A stretch of DNA of 64,000 bases from Pseudomonas shahriarae (GCF_014268455.2 NZ_CP077085.1:3513001-3577000), one strand, 5' to 3'. Shown: positions 8,792 to 17,827, numbered from the stretch's first letter. The notes: generated from the letters alone by a model not told the origin. Numbers and translations are program-made.

Positions 8792-10513
8792 ATGACTAGC
8801 GCCCTAGACACCCTGCAACGCCCGGTCAACCACCTGATTCGCCTTGGCGTGGCGCTCGCCGCCGTCGGGGCCTTGGTGAACCTGGTGCCCTCTATTGCCT
8901 TGACCGAGCTGGCGCGCCTGCTACTGGCCGGCACTGCTGAGCAGCAAGCCCTGTGGCTGTGCGCCAGCTGGGTGGTGATTGCCCTGAGTGTCGGCTGGAT
9001 GGCCTGCGGCGCCGCCCTGTGGCTGACACACCTGGCCGACCATCGCTTGCAAGCCAGCCTGCGCGAAGCGCTGGTTGGCAAGCTCGCACGCGTGCCGCTG
9101 GGCTGGTACACCGAGTCGAGTTCCGGCGCAGTGCGCAAGGTAGTCCAGGACGATCTTGAAGACCTGCATCACCTGATCGCCCACCACGCCGTGGAACGTA
9201 CCGCCGCCATCGTCACGCCCCTGGCAGGGCTGGTGTGGCTGGCCAGCCTGAACTGGCGACTGGCGCTGCTGGCAGTGCTGACCCTGCCGCTCTATAGCCT
9301 GGCCTATGCCCTGATGATGCGCGGCTTCGGCAGCAAGATGCAGTTGCTGGATCAGAGCATGACCCGTATCAGCGCAGCCATTGTCGAGTTCGTCCACGGG
9401 ATTTCCGTAGTCAAGGCATTCGGTCGCGTCGGCCAGGCCCATCACGGCTATCAACAGGCAGTCAGCCAGTTCGGCCAGCAGTACGCCGACTGGGTGCGGC
9501 CCTTGCTGCGCCTGGAAGCCATTTCGTCCATGGCCCTGAGCGTGCCGGTGATTCTGCTGGTGAGCCTGGGGGTGGGCAGCCTGTGGTTGAGTCGCGGCTG
9601 GATCACCCCACTGCAATTGTTTGCCGAAACGCTGGTGGCGGTGGTCATTCCACAGTCCCTGCTGGTGATCAACCAGAGCCTGGCCGCCCAGCGTACTGCC
9701 CAGGCCGCCGCCGGGCGGATCGAAGCCCTGTTGAACGTAGAAGAACTGCCCACGCCAGCCCACTGCCGCGAACCGGCGGGGCACGATGTGAGGTTCGAAC
9801 AGGTCGAGTTTGGCTACGACGCAGCGCACCCGATCCTCAAGGGCATCGACCTGTATTGCCCGGCCGGTACGGTCACCGCGTTAGTGGGCAGTTCCGGTGC
9901 CGGTAAATCGACCCTGGCCAAGTTGGTGCCGCGTTTTCATGACGTCAACGCTGGCCGGGTGCTGGTGGGCGGTGTCGATGTGCGGCAGATCGACCCGGGC
10001 AAGTTGTACCGGCACGTCGGTTTTGTTTTGCAGGATGCGCAACTGGTGCATGGCAGCGTGGCCGATAACCTGCGCCTGGGCTGCCCCGGTGCCAGCGATG
10101 AGCAATTGCAGGCCGCCGCCCGCGCGGCGCAGATTCATCAGCGCATCCTGGCCCTGCCCCGAGGTTATCAATCCGTGATTGGCGAAGACGCGATTCTTTC
10201 CGGCGGCGAGGCCCAGCGCCTGTCAATCGCCCGTACGCTGCTGGCGGATACCCCGGTGCTGATCCTCGACGAAGCCACCTCCCACGCCGATCCGCAATCC
10301 GAGGCGCTGATCCAGGATGCGCTTTCTGCGCTGGCGCGAGGGCGCACGGTACTGGTGATTGCCCATCGCCTGGCGAGTATTCGCGATGTCGACCAAATCG
10401 TCGTGCTCGATCAGGGTCGCGTTGTGGAATGTGGTCGCCATCAGCAACTGCTGCAGGCCAACGGCGCCTACTCTCGGTTATGGCACGCCAGTGCGCTGGA
10501 GGCCTCGTTATGA
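8792..10513 (+). CDS. ABC half-transporter (permease-ATPase), PchH/YbtP/IrtA-like
   Basis: Protein of 573 aa: an N-terminal type IV exporter-fold membrane domain (about residues 15-310, six spans) followed by an ATPase domain. That domain has Walker A GSSGAGKST, signature LSGGEAQRLSIA, Walker B VLILDEATSHADP and H-loop VIAHR. The SHADP form instead of AALDP is seen in siderophore-linked members such as YbtP and IrtA. An upstream in-frame extension exists, but the ATG at 8792 follows GGA and matches the domain start. The stop overlaps the next gene by ATGA, so the two should form a heterodimer. The family handles Fe-siderophore import (YbtPQ, IrtAB) or pyochelin use (PchHI); direction and ligand here are inferred from FyuA-like neighbours. 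Confidence 0.9.
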   Translation: MTSALDTLQRPVNHLIRLGVALAAVGALVNLVPSIALTELARLLLAGTAEQQALWLCASWVVIALSVGWMACGAALWLTHLADHRLQASLREALVGKLARVPLGWYTESSSGAVRKVVQDDLEDLHHLIAHHAVERTAAIVTPLAGLVWLASLNWRLALLAVLTLPLYSLAYALMMRGFGSKMQLLDQSMTRISAAIVEFVHGISVVKAFGRVGQAHHGYQQAVSQFGQQYADWVRPLLRLEAISSMALSVPVILLVSLGVGSLWLSRGWITPLQLFAETLVAVVIPQSLLVINQSLAAQRTAQAAAGRIEALLNVEELPTPAHCREPAGHDVRFEQVEFGYDAAHPILKGIDLYCPAGTVTALVGSSGAGKSTLAKLVPRFHDVNAGRVLVGGVDVRQIDPGKLYRHVGFVLQDAQLVHGSVADNLRLGCPGASDEQLQAAARAAQIHQRILALPRGYQSVIGEDAILSGGEAQRLSIARTLLADTPVLILDEATSHADPQSEALIQDALSALARGRTVLVIAHRLASIRDVDQIVVLDQGRVVECGRHQQLLQANGAYSRLWHASALEASL

Positions 10514-12255
10514 TCCGCAGCCTGTCGACCTTGTTGGGCCCGGCCCACGCCACGCGCCTGTATCGCTACCTCGCCTGGCTGGTGGCCAGTGCCATGCTGC
10601 AAGGCTTGGCGGTGGCGTTACTGGTGCCGATCCTCCACGCGCTGTTTGCCGGCGACCTGCCGACGGCCATGACCTGGCTCGCCGGCCTCGCGGCGATGGT
10701 GGTGCTGACCTGCATTGCCCACTACCAGCAGGCGATGCAGGGGTTCGCCCTGGCGCTGCTGGTGCTTACCACTTTGCATGAGCGCCTTGGCCAGCACCTG
10801 ATGCGCCTGCCCCTGGGCTGGTTCGACAGCGAGAAGGTCGGCCAACTGTCGCGCAGCGCCACCAGCGGCACGCTGATGGTCACCGGGTTGTTTGCCCATT
10901 ATCTGGGCCCGGTGGTATCCGGCGTGGTGGTACCTGCCACAGTCGCGCTGACCCTGTTTGTGTTTGACTGGCGACTGGGGCTGACGGCGCTGCTGTGCGC
11001 GCCGCTGATCTATTTCACCCATCACTGGTCGGCCAATGCCATTGGCGCCAATGACGCGCGGGTCGAAGCCGCCGCCAGCGAAGCCGGCAACCGCGTGGTG
11101 GAATTTGCCCGCTACCAGCAAGTGCTGCGCGCCTTTGGCCGGGCCCAGGGCGGCTATCAGCCGTTGCAGGCGGCCAACCACGCACAACAACAGGCCGGGG
11201 GCTCGGTGCTGGCGCAGACCTTTCCCAAGTTGCTGGCCGGAGGCCTGAGCGTGCAATTGGCGTTCGCCCTGCTGGTTGGCGCGGGCATTGCCCTGGCCGT
11301 GACCCAACAGATCGACGCCATCGAGTTGGTGGCCTTGCTGGCCCTGGCCGCGCGGTTTGTCGGGCCCCTGGCGGAGGCCGCTGCGCGCAGTGGTTTGTTG
11401 CGTATGGCCGGCAACGACCTGGAGCAACTGGTGAGCATCCTGCGCCAACCACCTCTGGCGGAACCGGCGCACAGCCAACCCATGAGCGCCCCCGGCAGCC
11501 TCGAATTTGAACACGTGGGCTTTACCTACCCCAGTGGCCCGCCGGTGCTCAAGAACCTGAGTTTCAGCGCCCAGCCCAACACGATGACAGCGATTGTCGG
11601 CGCGTCGGGCTCGGGCAAGACCACTGTCACCCGCCTGCTGATGCGCTTCTTCGATGCCAGCGAGGGCAGCGTCAAGGTGGGCGGCGTGGATGTGCGCGCG
11701 CTGTCCAGCGAAGCCCTGATGGGGCAGCTGTCTTTGGTGATGCAGGACGTGTATCTGTTCGGCGGCAGCCTGGAGGCCAACATCCGCGTCGGCAACCCGG
11801 ATGCCAGCCCTCGGCAGTTGGCGCAAGCGGCAACATTGGCTGGCGTCGATGAGATCGTCGCGCGCCTGCCACAAGGCTGGGACACCCCGGTCGGTGAAGG
11901 GGGTTCCAGCCTGTCCGGCGGTGAACGCCAACGCGTGTCCCTGGCGCGTGCCCTGCTCAAGCGCGCGCCGATTGTGCTGCTGGATGAAGCCACGGCAGCA
12001 CTCGATCCGCAGAATGAGGCTTACGTGCAAGCCGCCATTGGCACGCTGATCCAGCGTGCCACCGTGCTGGTGATCGCCCATCGCTTGCCGACCATCATGG
12101 CTGCCGACCAGATCCTGGTGCTCGATGAAGGTCGCCTCGTGGAGTCGGGTACTCACCGTCAGTTGCTCACCCACAACGGGCGCTACGCCGGTTTTTGGCA
12201 CGAGCGTCAACGGGCCGGCGGCTGGCGACTGAAACAGGAGCGGCCCTCATTGTAG
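10510..12255 (+). CDS. ABC half-transporter (permease-ATPase), PchI/YbtQ/IrtB-like
   Basis: Partner half-transporter of 581 aa. The membrane domain occupies about residues 1-320. The ATPase domain has Walker A GASGSGKTT, Q-loop LVMQDVYLFGG, signature LSGGERQRVSLA, Walker B IVLLDEATAALDP and H-loop VIAHR. The start at 10510 overlaps the stop of the preceding gene (ATGA), which implies translational coupling and a 1:1 heterodimer. The stop codon lies inside a REP-like sequence (12250-12280). The gene lies directly upstream of the MarR regulator and the enzyme operon, so its product may move that operon's product or its metal complex. Confidence 0.9.
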   Translation: MIRSLSTLLGPAHATRLYRYLAWLVASAMLQGLAVALLVPILHALFAGDLPTAMTWLAGLAAMVVLTCIAHYQQAMQGFALALLVLTTLHERLGQHLMRLPLGWFDSEKVGQLSRSATSGTLMVTGLFAHYLGPVVSGVVVPATVALTLFVFDWRLGLTALLCAPLIYFTHHWSANAIGANDARVEAAASEAGNRVVEFARYQQVLRAFGRAQGGYQPLQAANHAQQQAGGSVLAQTFPKLLAGGLSVQLAFALLVGAGIALAVTQQIDAIELVALLALAARFVGPLAEAAARSGLLRMAGNDLEQLVSILRQPPLAEPAHSQPMSAPGSLEFEHVGFTYPSGPPVLKNLSFSAQPNTMTAIVGASGSGKTTVTRLLMRFFDASEGSVKVGGVDVRALSSEALMGQLSLVMQDVYLFGGSLEANIRVGNPDASPRQLAQAATLAGVDEIVARLPQGWDTPVGEGGSSLSGGERQRVSLARALLKRAPIVLLDEATAALDPQNEAYVQAAIGTLIQRATVLVIAHRLPTIMAADQILVLDEGRLVESGTHRQLLTHNGRYAGFWHERQRAGGWRLKQERPSL

Positions 12256-12280
12256 GAGCCGGCTTACCCGCGATGGCGCC
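12250..12280 (+). repeat. Single REP-like element overlapping a stop codon
   Basis: The segment tgtaggagccggcttacccg with its gcgatggc continuation resembles the local REP consensus. The TAG stop of the preceding ABC gene (12253-12255) is part of the element. It marks the boundary between the transporter pair and the MarR-headed gene set. Confidence 0.65.
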
Positions 12281-12348
12281 CTATAAAGCGACACGCATCC
12301 CGGTGACGAAGGCGCCCAGCATCGACATTAAACAAAATGTTGACTTAG

Positions 12349-12375
12349 TAAGGCGCCAAGATAAACTGCGCCTTA
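12349..12375 (+). promoter_or_regulatory. Candidate MarR operator overlapping promoter and start codon
   Basis: TAAGGCGC (12349-12356) and GCGCCTTA (12368-12375) are perfect inverted repeats around an 11-bp AT-rich spacer (caagataaact). A TTGACT box (12340-12345) and ATAAAC (12361-12366) could serve as -35 and -10 with a short 15-bp spacer. The right arm ends on the A of the regulator's ATG. MarR proteins commonly repress their own gene through such palindromes. The site was not noticed elsewhere in the window. Confidence 0.55.
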
Positions 12376-12887
12376 TGAATATTTTAGAGAACAAACACCA
12401 CATCATGCTGCGCGAGCTTGATGGGGTGCCAGCCGAGGTCAGGGACAGTGTCAAGCTGTGCTTCGAGCTGCTGTCGGCCGCGGCCGCGATCAATCGTGTG
12501 TGTGCCATCCGCCTGGCTCGCTACAACCTGTCGGAGGGCCGCTTCGTCATCATGCTCACCCTCAAGAGTGCCGGCGGGAAGCTGTCGCCGCTGGAGTTGG
12601 CGACCCGCCTTTCAATTACCACCGGCACCGTTACCGGCTTGCTCGATGGCTTGCAGGGCGACGGGTTTATCAAGCGCAAAACCGACCCGACCGACCGACG
12701 CAAGCTGATTATCAGCCTGACCACCGACGGTAAACGCGTGGTCGATGAGGTGTTTGCCGAACACACGGATTGGATCAGCGGCATCATCCAGGGCTTGAGC
12801 ATTGAGCAGCGCCAGGCATTGTCCGAGTCGATTTATTGCATCTCGGCCAGCCACGCACTGTCCCAGCAACTGCCGGATGAGCATTAG
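12375..12887 (+). CDS. MarR-family transcriptional regulator
   Basis: Protein of 170 aa with a winged-helix core. The recognition region reads LSPLELATRLSITTGTVTGLLDGLQ, followed by the wing segment RKTDPTDRRKLIISLT, where the DxRR motif is typical of MarR. Helices before and after form the dimer interface. No clear Shine-Dalgarno precedes the ATG at 12375; a second ATG at 12405 is possible. A perfect palindrome spans the promoter region up to the start codon, which fits autorepression. It lies 50 bp before an eight-gene enzyme run on the same strand, so it is the likely local regulator, possibly released by the pathway product or by a phenolic ligand. Confidence 0.9.
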   Translation: MNILENKHHIMLRELDGVPAEVRDSVKLCFELLSAAAAINRVCAIRLARYNLSEGRFVIMLTLKSAGGKLSPLELATRLSITTGTVTGLLDGLQGDGFIKRKTDPTDRRKLIISLTTDGKRVVDEVFAEHTDWISGIIQGLSIEQRQALSESIYCISASHALSQQLPDEH

Positions 12888-12937
12888 GCCCGGGTTTCAA
12901 TTGCTTCAATCGCGGTAGTCACACAAGGAGGTGTTTG

Positions 12938-13867
12938 ATGCTGCACAGTCAGCGAGTGATGACCAATTTCGGCAGGAAGCCACGGATCCACAGTGGCGTC
13001 GATGTCATCCGCCACAGCATGGTTTCCCTGGAACGCTACATCCCACCCACGCTTTACCGGCGCTTGTTTATCAAGCGTATCGCCCGCCATTCCCTGGCCA
13101 TCGAAGGCTTTGAGTTTCGCCCGGTGCAAAGTCTGTTCGAACTGGAAGAGGCCTTGCGCCTGGTCAACGACAGCTATGCACGGCGCGGTATCTCCACAGT
13201 GTGCCGGGCCGGAATGCGCTTTTCGGCGTTCCACCTGTTGCCGGGCACCACCACCTTTGTGGCTATCAAGGATCAACAGATCGTCGGCACCGTCTCGTTG
13301 ATCGAGGATTCCATGCTCGGTTTGCCCCTGGAAGAAGTCCATGGCAACGAGGTCGTCATGCAGCGCCTGGCCGGCGGCCGGCTGGCAGAGGTCGGCACCC
13401 TGGCGGTGGCTGCAGGTTACCGAGGCAAAGGGGTGCCCTTGATGCTCTACAATGCGATGTTTCGCTGGGCCATGCATTTTCGCGGGGTACAGCGCTTGCT
13501 GATCGCCGTGCATCCGCGGGCGGGGGCGTTTTATCGCAATGTATTGTTCTTCTCCCCCATGGGCCGGGTGCAGCCCTACACCAAGCTAAACAACGCCCTG
13601 TCGCTGCCCTTGTGTCTGGATCTGGGCAACGCGCCGGCGATTTTTCAGCAGGCTTATCAGCGCCCCACCCTGGGGTTTTCCGTCGAAGGCCAGCGCACGC
13701 ACTTCTTCGATTTTTTCTGCCGCAGTGACTACGCCCATATCCGCCTGCCCGCTACCGGCAGCGTACGCCGCTGGGACGCGCAAGAAGTGCTGACGCATAT
13801 GGCGCGCTGTGGCGTGCATGGCCGAAACCTGTCGCCACGGGTCCAGCGAGCACTGGCCCTGGCGTAA
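12938..13867 (+). CDS. FeeM-like N-acyl amino acid synthase (GNAT fold)
   Basis: Protein of 309 aa. The central segment matches the FeeM/N-acyl amino acid synthase core: VNDSYARRG, then LLPGTTTFVAIKDQQIVGTV, the SLIEDSMLGLPLEE stretch, and a GNAT acyl-donor segment AEVGTLAVAAGYRGKG. FeeM-type enzymes take a fatty acyl group from acyl-ACP and place it on the amine of an amino acid such as tyrosine. They share the fold of LuxI autoinducer synthases. The start at 12938 has AAGGAGG six bases upstream; nearby GTG and TTG starts are less well placed. The gene opens a packed run ending with an antiporter. A later amidase gene could remove or swap the acyl group. Acyl donor and acceptor are not known. 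Confidence 0.75.
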   Translation: MLHSQRVMTNFGRKPRIHSGVDVIRHSMVSLERYIPPTLYRRLFIKRIARHSLAIEGFEFRPVQSLFELEEALRLVNDSYARRGISTVCRAGMRFSAFHLLPGTTTFVAIKDQQIVGTVSLIEDSMLGLPLEEVHGNEVVMQRLAGGRLAEVGTLAVAAGYRGKGVPLMLYNAMFRWAMHFRGVQRLLIAVHPRAGAFYRNVLFFSPMGRVQPYTKLNNALSLPLCLDLGNAPAIFQQAYQRPTLGFSVEGQRTHFFDFFCRSDYAHIRLPATGSVRRWDAQEVLTHMARCGVHGRNLSPRVQRALALA

Positions 13868-13901
13868 GCACGTTCAAACGTCATTTCATGGAGGAAGCAG
13901 T

Positions 13902-14768
13902 ATGGACAGCGGATTGCTGCGCGCGATATTCAGGGAAATAACGATCAAGCAACCGTTCGAGCGCATACCCGAACCGGCCTTGGTCATGGAAGCACAACAG
14001 AGTGTGGCGTCCTATGCCGACAGTGCGGCCCAGGGCCAGGCCTTGTCCGGCACCCACCTTTATCACTGTGCGCAGATGTGCGCGCTGATCAAGCCCGGCG
14101 ACGTGGTGCTGGACATCGGCTGCGGCCCAGCGGCCCTGTTGCTGCAAGTCGCACGGCTCAACCCACGGGCCGAATTCATTGGCATGGACCTGTCGCAGAA
14201 CATGCTGGAAGTGGCGCGTGAAGCGTGTCATCAGCAAGGCATCGACAACGTGCAACTGGTTGAAGATGACATGACTCGGCTCAGCATGATCGCTGACCGC
14301 AGCGTGGATGTAGTGATCTCGTCGATGGCCCTGCATCACCTGGAAAACCTTGGCCAGTTGGAAGGTACTTTTCGCAATATCTCCCGGGTACTGCGCAATG
14401 ACCGGGCGATTTACCTGAATGACTTCGGGCGCCTGAAAACCATCGAGTCCGTCGACTACTTTGTCCAGCGCGCCAGCGACGGCGCGGACGCGGAAACCCT
14501 GTTGGACTATCGAAACTCGCTGCTCGCGGCTTTCTCGCTGGAAGAGTTCCAGACCCTGGCCGCCAGTTACCTGGGCCCGTGTGCCAAGGTCTATAGCACC
14601 GCGTTCAGCCCGTTGATGATGGTGATTCGCACGCCCAAGCGACGCTGCGTGAAGGTAATGAAACCCGAGTTCCGCCGCCGCTACACTGCGCTACCCGCCA
14701 GTCGCCAGGCGGATGTGAACCAGTTGCGCCTGTTCCTGCGCCTGGGAGGCCTGGCCAGTGCCTTTTGA
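13902..14768 (+). CDS. SAM-dependent class I methyltransferase
   Basis: Soluble protein of 288 aa with a Rossmann-type methyltransferase core. Motif I is VVLDIGCGPAAL (about residues 68-79), motif II is FIGMDLSQNML, and the later segments VQLVEDDMTRL and VDVVISSMALHHL match motifs III and IV. The last ~60 residues are basic and not assigned. GAGGAAG precedes the ATG at 13902. Its end overlaps the start of the flavin oxidase gene by 11 bp, so the two are probably translationally coupled. It would methylate an O, N or C atom of the pathway intermediate; the substrate is unknown. Confidence 0.88.
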   Translation: MDSGLLRAIFREITIKQPFERIPEPALVMEAQQSVASYADSAAQGQALSGTHLYHCAQMCALIKPGDVVLDIGCGPAALLLQVARLNPRAEFIGMDLSQNMLEVAREACHQQGIDNVQLVEDDMTRLSMIADRSVDVVISSMALHHLENLGQLEGTFRNISRVLRNDRAIYLNDFGRLKTIESVDYFVQRASDGADAETLLDYRNSLLAAFSLEEFQTLAASYLGPCAKVYSTAFSPLMMVIRTPKRRCVKVMKPEFRRRYTALPASRQADVNQLRLFLRLGGLASAF

Positions 14769-16380
14769 ATCCGCCCACCTGACATTTGCCCAGCAACAAT
14801 GGCGCGAGGTTCTCGGTGACGCGGGTGTGCGCGTCGACCCGGCAAGCATCGAGCGTTTCGGGCAAGACACCATGTGTTCCCCCGCGTATGCCAGGGTGGT
14901 GATTGCGCCACGCTCAACCGAGCAAGTCTCGGCATGTATGGTGATCGCACAGCGTCATGGGGTTGCCGTGCATCCGATCAGCACCGGGCACAACTGGGGT
15001 TATGGCAGCGCCTCGACCAGCGACGCCCGCTGTGTGCTGATGGATTTGTCCGGGATGGACCGGGTTCTGGGGTTCGATGAGGAGCTGTCGGTGGTGACCC
15101 TGGAGCCAGGGGTGACCCAGGGCGATCTCGCCCGTTATCTACAGGAGCACAACTTGCCCTGGCTGACACCCGTCACCGGCGCGGGCCCGACCTGCAGCGT
15201 GCTGGGCAATGCACTGGAGCGCGGTTTTGGCATCACCCCCCATACCGATCACTTTCAGGCGGTACTCGGCATCGAAGCGGTGCTGGCAGACGGCACGCTG
15301 TACCGCTCGCCAATGGCCCTGGGGGTCACGGCGCCCTGCTTCAAATGGGGTGTGGGGCCGTACCTGGACGGGCTGTTCAGCCAGAGCGGGCTGGGCGTGG
15401 TGACGCAAATGTCGATTGCCCTGGTGCGCAAGCCCGAGGTTATCCAGCCGTTTTATTTCTGGGTGGATGAAGAGCAAGGGCTGGAAGCCGCGTTGGCAGG
15501 GATCAAGCGCATGCTGGACCTGGCCCCCGGGCAGATTGGAGGTATCAACCTGATGAACCGCACACGGCTATTGACCATGGCCAGCGAAGACACCCAGGTG
15601 GTGGGCATGAGTGAAGAGCAGCAACGGGCCGCCGCCGAAGCCCTGGGCCTGCCGGCGTGGATGGGCGTCGGTTCGATCTATTGCCAGAAAGCCCAGTACG
15701 CCCCGCTCAAACACATGATCAACCGTGAACTTGAGGCTTTCGCCAGCAAATCGATGTTCAAGAGCCGTGGTCAGTTGACCACCGCTCGACGCTTGCTAGG
15801 CCATCTGCCCGGCGGCTGGTCCCGGCGCTGGCAGCGGACCCTGGGCAAGATGCTGCAAGGCATCGACCTGATGGAAGGCCAGCCCAGCGAAGTGGCCCTG
15901 CCGTTGGCCTACACTGCCGGCGCCAAGCCGCTGCCCGATGCGCCCCTGAACCCGGCGCGGGATAACTGCGGGCTGATCTGGTACGCACCGATCCTGCCGC
16001 TGAAAATCCAGGAGGTCGCCGATTTTGTGCGCGCCATGGAGCGTCGGTGCCGCCAGCAGCAAATGCCTTGCCCGGTGACGCTGACCAGCCTGTCGAGTCG
16101 TGCCATCGACTGCACCGTACCGCTGCTGTTCGATCGTGCGGACGCCCAGGCGTCAACCCGGGCCCATGAGTGCTATCGCCAACTGTTCGCCCAAGGCAAG
16201 GCACAGGGCGTATTGCCGTATCGCGTGCCCGCCAGCTTCATGCACCTGCTGACCGACGCTCAGGGGCCCGCCTGGCAGCTCGGGGCGCGGATCAAGGCCG
16301 CATTGGATCCGGGCAACCTGCTTTCACCAGGGCGTTACTGCGCCACAAACCCAACGCCTGACCAGGCCATGACCGCGTAG
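14758..16380 (+). CDS. FAD-linked oxidase of the VAO/p-cresol methylhydroxylase family
   Basis: Protein of 540 aa starting with GTG, with GGGAGG eight bases upstream and inside the end of the methyltransferase gene. The N-terminal PP-loop FAD domain is clear (VVIAPRSTEQVSACMVIA, HPISTGHNWGYGS, VTLEPGVTQGDLARYL). A substrate domain follows (GITPHTDHF, SGLGVVTQMSIAL), and the C-terminus has the family ending LDPGNLLSPGRY. Members oxidise para-alkyl phenols such as p-cresol or vanillyl alcohol, which would suit a phenolic, for example tyrosine-derived, substrate made by the preceding synthase. That link is inference. Whether FAD is covalently bound cannot be decided by eye. Confidence 0.88.
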   Translation: MPFESAHLTFAQQQWREVLGDAGVRVDPASIERFGQDTMCSPAYARVVIAPRSTEQVSACMVIAQRHGVAVHPISTGHNWGYGSASTSDARCVLMDLSGMDRVLGFDEELSVVTLEPGVTQGDLARYLQEHNLPWLTPVTGAGPTCSVLGNALERGFGITPHTDHFQAVLGIEAVLADGTLYRSPMALGVTAPCFKWGVGPYLDGLFSQSGLGVVTQMSIALVRKPEVIQPFYFWVDEEQGLEAALAGIKRMLDLAPGQIGGINLMNRTRLLTMASEDTQVVGMSEEQQRAAAEALGLPAWMGVGSIYCQKAQYAPLKHMINRELEAFASKSMFKSRGQLTTARRLLGHLPGGWSRRWQRTLGKMLQGIDLMEGQPSEVALPLAYTAGAKPLPDAPLNPARDNCGLIWYAPILPLKIQEVADFVRAMERRCRQQQMPCPVTLTSLSSRAIDCTVPLLFDRADAQASTRAHECYRQLFAQGKAQGVLPYRVPASFMHLLTDAQGPAWQLGARIKAALDPGNLLSPGRYCATNPTPDQAMTA

Positions 16381-16391
16381 GTGGTATCGAG

Positions 16392-17156
16392 ATGAGTGAG
16401 GAACGCAAGGACCTGATTGACCAGGGCCGCCTGGCCACCCGCAATCTGGGCGAGTGTCTGGCCGTTGACCAGGTAGCGCTGGCAGCGGCCCTTGGCGCGC
16501 AGTTGGAGCCGTCTCTGGCGCGAACACTTTACAGCGCAGCCCAGGCCGGCCAGGCCCTGGGCATTTCCAAGAAAGTCGCCGCCCTGGGCCTTGCGCTGGG
16601 GCAGTGGCTGGAGAGCGCCGCCCTGCCCCTGCGCGAGCAGACCTGGGGCCTGCTGCTGGAGCATCCGTCGGACACCGTGCGCAGTTGGGCGGCCTTTGCC
16701 AACGCCTACTGCCAACGCAACAGCGAACCGGAGCAGGCTTTGCTGAGCCAGTTCCGATTCGCCACCGACCCGCATTTCGGCGTGCGCGAATGGGCCTGGA
16801 TTGCCTTGCGACCGTTGCTGGCCCGGGACCTGACGGGCGCACTGGAGATGCTACGCCGCCATGCCCGCAGCGATGACCCGCTGATCCGCCGTTTCTGCGT
16901 TGAAATCCTGCGCCCGCGTGGGGTCTGGTGCGAGCACATCGCCCCGCTCAAAGCCGAGCCGCAGATGGCCGAACCCTTGCTGATTGCCATGCTCGATGAA
17001 ACCGACAAATACGCCCAGGACTCGGTCGCCAACTGGATCAACGACGCCAGCAAGACCCGGCCGGATTGGGTGCAGCATTTGTTCGAGCGCTACCCACCCA
17101 GCGGCAAAGCCGCCACCAGGATTTTTACCCGGGCTACCCGCAGCCTTTCTCAATAG
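16392..17156 (+). CDS. HEAT-repeat protein related to AlkC/AlkD DNA alkylation repair
   Basis: All-helical protein of 254 aa built of HEAT-like repeats. The C-terminal half lines up with the conserved block of AlkC/AlkD-type DNA glycosylases: DPLIRRFCVEILRPRGVW parallels the family's HVRRLxSEGxRPRLPW, and YAQDSVANWINDASK parallels YVRxSVANHLNDISK. The family excises alkylated bases such as 3-methyladenine. I did not find the exact AlkD catalytic residues, so glycosylase activity is uncertain and a scaffold role is possible. Some AlkD relatives (for example YtkR2) are self-resistance genes in clusters for DNA-alkylating metabolites, which makes its place inside this enzyme run notable. It starts 11 bp after the oxidase stop. 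Confidence 0.75.
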   Translation: MSEERKDLIDQGRLATRNLGECLAVDQVALAAALGAQLEPSLARTLYSAAQAGQALGISKKVAALGLALGQWLESAALPLREQTWGLLLEHPSDTVRSWAAFANAYCQRNSEPEQALLSQFRFATDPHFGVREWAWIALRPLLARDLTGALEMLRRHARSDDPLIRRFCVEILRPRGVWCEHIAPLKAEPQMAEPLLIAMLDETDKYAQDSVANWINDASKTRPDWVQHLFERYPPSGKAATRIFTRATRSLSQ

Positions 17157-17175
17157 ATGTGAACAGGAGTCACAA

Positions 17176-17817
17176 ATGTCGCTCAAAGAAAAGCTACAAA
17201 CCGTCAAGGACCAGATGGCCCAGCTGCCTGCCGAGGTCCTGCACAAGTTCCAGGCATCGCTACAGACGCTGCTCGACAGCCATTTGGGCGACAAGGCTCT
17301 GAAGGTCAACGACAAGGCGCCCCTGGCGGTGCTCAAGGATGCTGACGAGCAGGATGTGGACCTACGCCAGTTGCTGGATAAAGGTCCATTGGTGCTGGTG
17401 TTCTACCGAGGCCTGTGGTGCCCCTTCTGCGGCCAGGCATTGACCGCCTACCAGCAGATGGTCGGGGACCTTGCCGCCTCGGGCGCCACCCTGGTGGCCG
17501 TGTCGGCACAAACGCCGGAGTTCACGCGCAAGACCCGCGAAGCCCTCGGCATCAAATACCTGTTGCTCAGCGATACCGATAACCAGCTGGCGCGCCAGTA
17601 CGGCATCGTGTTCAAGCTCGAAGACGAGCTGGATGAGGTCTACCGCTCCCTGGGTGCCGACCTCAAGCTATTCAACGGCTCCGACGCCCTGACCTTGCCC
17701 CTGGCCAGCGCCTTTGTGATCGGCCAGGACGGGCTGATCCGCGCCGCCTTCGTCAACGTGGACTACTCGCAACGGGTAGAGCCACAGGCATTGATCACGG
17801 CCGCCAGCCGCGTATAA
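17176..17817 (+). CDS. Peroxiredoxin-like (AhpC/TSA family) protein
   Basis: Thioredoxin-fold protein of 213 aa. The active-site segment is FYRGLWCPFCGQAL, giving a CPFC pair (C-x-x-C) in place of the usual single peroxidatic Cys motif. The later stretch AVSAQTPEFTRKTREAL and the C-terminal ASAFVIGQDGLI fit the AhpC/TSA fold. GGAG lies upstream of the ATG at 17176. It follows the HEAT-protein gene by 19 bp and precedes a hairpin and the halogenase-like gene. It could remove peroxide released by the two flavoenzymes, or act as a disulfide reductase in the pathway; both are inference. Confidence 0.88.
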   Translation: MSLKEKLQTVKDQMAQLPAEVLHKFQASLQTLLDSHLGDKALKVNDKAPLAVLKDADEQDVDLRQLLDKGPLVLVFYRGLWCPFCGQALTAYQQMVGDLAASGATLVAVSAQTPEFTRKTREALGIKYLLLSDTDNQLARQYGIVFKLEDELDEVYRSLGADLKLFNGSDALTLPLASAFVIGQDGLIRAAFVNVDYSQRVEPQALITAASRV

Positions 17818-17827
17818 CCGGCAACCC

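Noticed and set aside
8539..9138. Long minus-strand open frame over the ABC gene and intergenic region
   Set aside because: It is antisense to a well-supported ABC half-transporter, has no ribosome site and no recognisable domain.
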